Part shown: piece by piece, positions 34,207 to 34,986 of the stretch
How the letters are laid out: every line of letters starts with the position of its first letter
Numbering within the stretch: the first letter of the stretch is position 1
Source: Thiohalocapsa sp.
GTDB taxonomy: Bacteria; Pseudomonadota; Gammaproteobacteria; Chromatiales; Chromatiaceae
DNA length: 34,986 nt
Reading direction: 5' to 3'
Assembly: GCA_028277725.1 (NCBI GenBank)
Contig: JANQFX010000067.1
Span: forward strand, 1 to 34,986
Position numbers and translations under genes: made by a program
Notes under the pieces: generated by a model
Database searches by the model: none
What the model was told of the DNA's origin: nothing
What the model saw: the letters and a program-made list of their open reading frames with translations, nothing else

Positions 34207-34388
34207 GATGGGGCCGTCCGCCGCTCCGGGCCGGACTGGCGATGCAGGTAGACGAACTCTGGGGCCTTGTTCAGACAGGCCAACAGAGGACCATAAGCCG
34301 ACGGCCGCGAAGCCGTCACAGTTCTTGGTCGGCCCGGCGGCACTGACCACCGGCGGTGCGGTATCGAGTGCGGAGGCAACCCCAGTGA
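34207..34388. other. Spacer between convergent genes
   Basis: No gene is visible here. A short 6-bp hairpin (GACGGC 34300-34305 with GCCGTC 34312-34317) is the only structure seen. Transcripts of the endopeptidase (plus) and the Sel1 protein (minus) converge here. Confidence 0.4.
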
Positions 34389-34724
34389 TCAATGGCCGCC
34401 ATCGGCGTCCACCCCCCCGTCCACCAGCTGCACCGAGGGGCCGGCGCGAAGCCGTTTGGCCGCGGCGTACTCCTCCTCGGTCATCTGGCTGCCGACGATA
34501 TTGCGCAGGAGGTCGGCGTCCTTGTCGCCCTGCGCCACCGCCAGCGAAAGCCAGTAGTGGGCCTGCGCCAGGTCGATGGGCACGCCCCGACCCTCGGCGT
34601 AGATGAGCCCTAGCGCGTAGAAGGCGTCCACCTCGCCGCGCTCGGCGGCCTCGCGCACCACGCCGACCTTGCTCGGGTCGTTGCGCAGCAAGATCAGGTC
34701 CTTCAGGTAGCTGCTGTTACTCAT
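34389..34724 (-). CDS. Sel1-like repeat protein
   Basis: This is a 111-residue soluble helical protein. Its middle (about residues 30-67) has the Sel1 repeat pattern: AFYALGLIYAEGRGVPIDLA followed by QAHYWLSLAVAQGD. This gives one full repeat with partial neighbours. The C-terminal part (MTEEEYAAAKRL) resembles the helical end of such proteins, and the last residues are Gly/Asp-rich. Sel1 repeats mediate protein-protein contacts; the partner is unknown. There is no signal peptide. ATG 34724 starts MSNSSYLKDLILLRND. The gene stands alone in this part of the window. Confidence 0.82.
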   Translation of the reverse strand: MSNSSYLKDLILLRNDPSKVGVVREAAERGEVDAFYALGLIYAEGRGVPIDLAQAHYWLSLAVAQGDKDADLLRNIVGSQMTEEEYAAAKRLRAGPSVQLVDGGVDADGGH

Positions 34725-34843
34725 TGCTAGTCACTCGGTTCCGGTCCGGCGGCGGGCCTCGGGGAGGCCTGAACCTAGAAAGAGCAGTTGACCGCTGCGT
34801 CGTGCATCTAAGTGCTTGATTTGCTTGAAGGATAGCAGCAAAT

Positions 34844-34983
34844 CGGGACGCACCCTCAGGGTGAACGGCGCTACGGTCGCCAGGGCGCGCCCCGCGCGGC
34901 GCCCAGCGGCGTTACAACTCCTTGGAATAGAGTGACTATTCCGCGTCGTTGTGCCTTGCTGGACACCACGCGGGACGCACCCT
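34844..34983. repeat. Short dispersed repeat and palindromes at the window end
   Basis: CGGGACGCACCCT occurs at 34844-34856 and again at 34971-34983. The first copy runs into CACCCT-C-AGGGTG, a palindrome. GGAATAG-AGTGA-CTATTCC (34924-34942) is a perfect 7-bp hairpin between them. The pattern resembles REP-like extragenic elements, but the window ends before the second copy is complete. Confidence 0.5.
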
Positions 34984-34986
34984 GAC

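Overview
The window is high-GC DNA with no CRISPR array or prophage. It contains an hrcA-grpE-dnaK-dnaJ heat-shock cluster with a CIRCE operator, a tRNA-Leu(UAG), pepN, hslR, trhP (yegQ), chaN and aaeXAB-like genes. This set suggests a gammaproteobacterium, most likely a Chromatiales/Chromatiaceae-type purple sulfur bacterium. The lineage is inferred from gene content and style; no phylogenetic marker was tested.

Positions 1-4400 are an insertion-sequence graveyard. In order they hold the 3' end of a gene cut by the window edge, a C-terminal fragment of an IS4/IS701-type DDE transposase, a small overlapping DUF4160/DUF2442 gene pair, an IS91-type remnant in which a gutted tyrosine recombinase is fused in frame to a truncated HUH transposase, and an apparently intact IS1634-type transposase.

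Positions 4550-9470 carry housekeeping genes. pepN (minus) is divergent from a monothiol/dithiol-type glutaredoxin and hslR (plus). They are followed by a small conserved protein, the frameshifted tail of a nucleotidyltransferase-like gene, and a cysteine-rich protein of unknown function. Positions 9556-13168 are an AaeX/AaeA/AaeB-like inner-membrane efflux operon. A DUF900-type alpha/beta hydrolase converges on it.

Positions 14583-20161 (minus) are the heat-shock cluster. It is read from a near-consensus sigma70 promoter (TTGACA-N17-TAGATT) followed immediately by a CIRCE operator. A sigma32-like promoter lies upstream of dnaK and a perfect 10-bp hairpin lies between dnaK and dnaJ, so the layout suggests control at several levels. 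A tRNA-Leu gene is divergent from this promoter.

Positions 20565-25641 (minus) hold an exported amidase-signature protein that lacks two of its three catalytic residues, a CopD-like membrane protein, the tRNA hydroxylase TrhP, and a ChaN-PDZ protein. Divergent from chaN is an exported M1-type metallopeptidase (plus). It converges on an orphan NarL-type response regulator, whose leader carries an exact 23-bp tandem duplication.

Positions 29216-34724 hold two unknown soluble proteins followed by an SLC13-type transporter with RCK_C domains, ending in a clear intrinsic terminator. After them come a six-helix membrane protein, a MepA-type murein endopeptidase, and a Sel1-repeat protein. The window ends in a stretch with palindromes and a short dispersed repeat.

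No clearly new multi-gene defence or biosynthetic system was seen. The most unusual items are the catalytically degenerate amidase, the layered control signals of the heat-shock cluster, the seven-cysteine protein, the unknown pair in front of the RCK transporter, and the duplicated leader of the response regulator.
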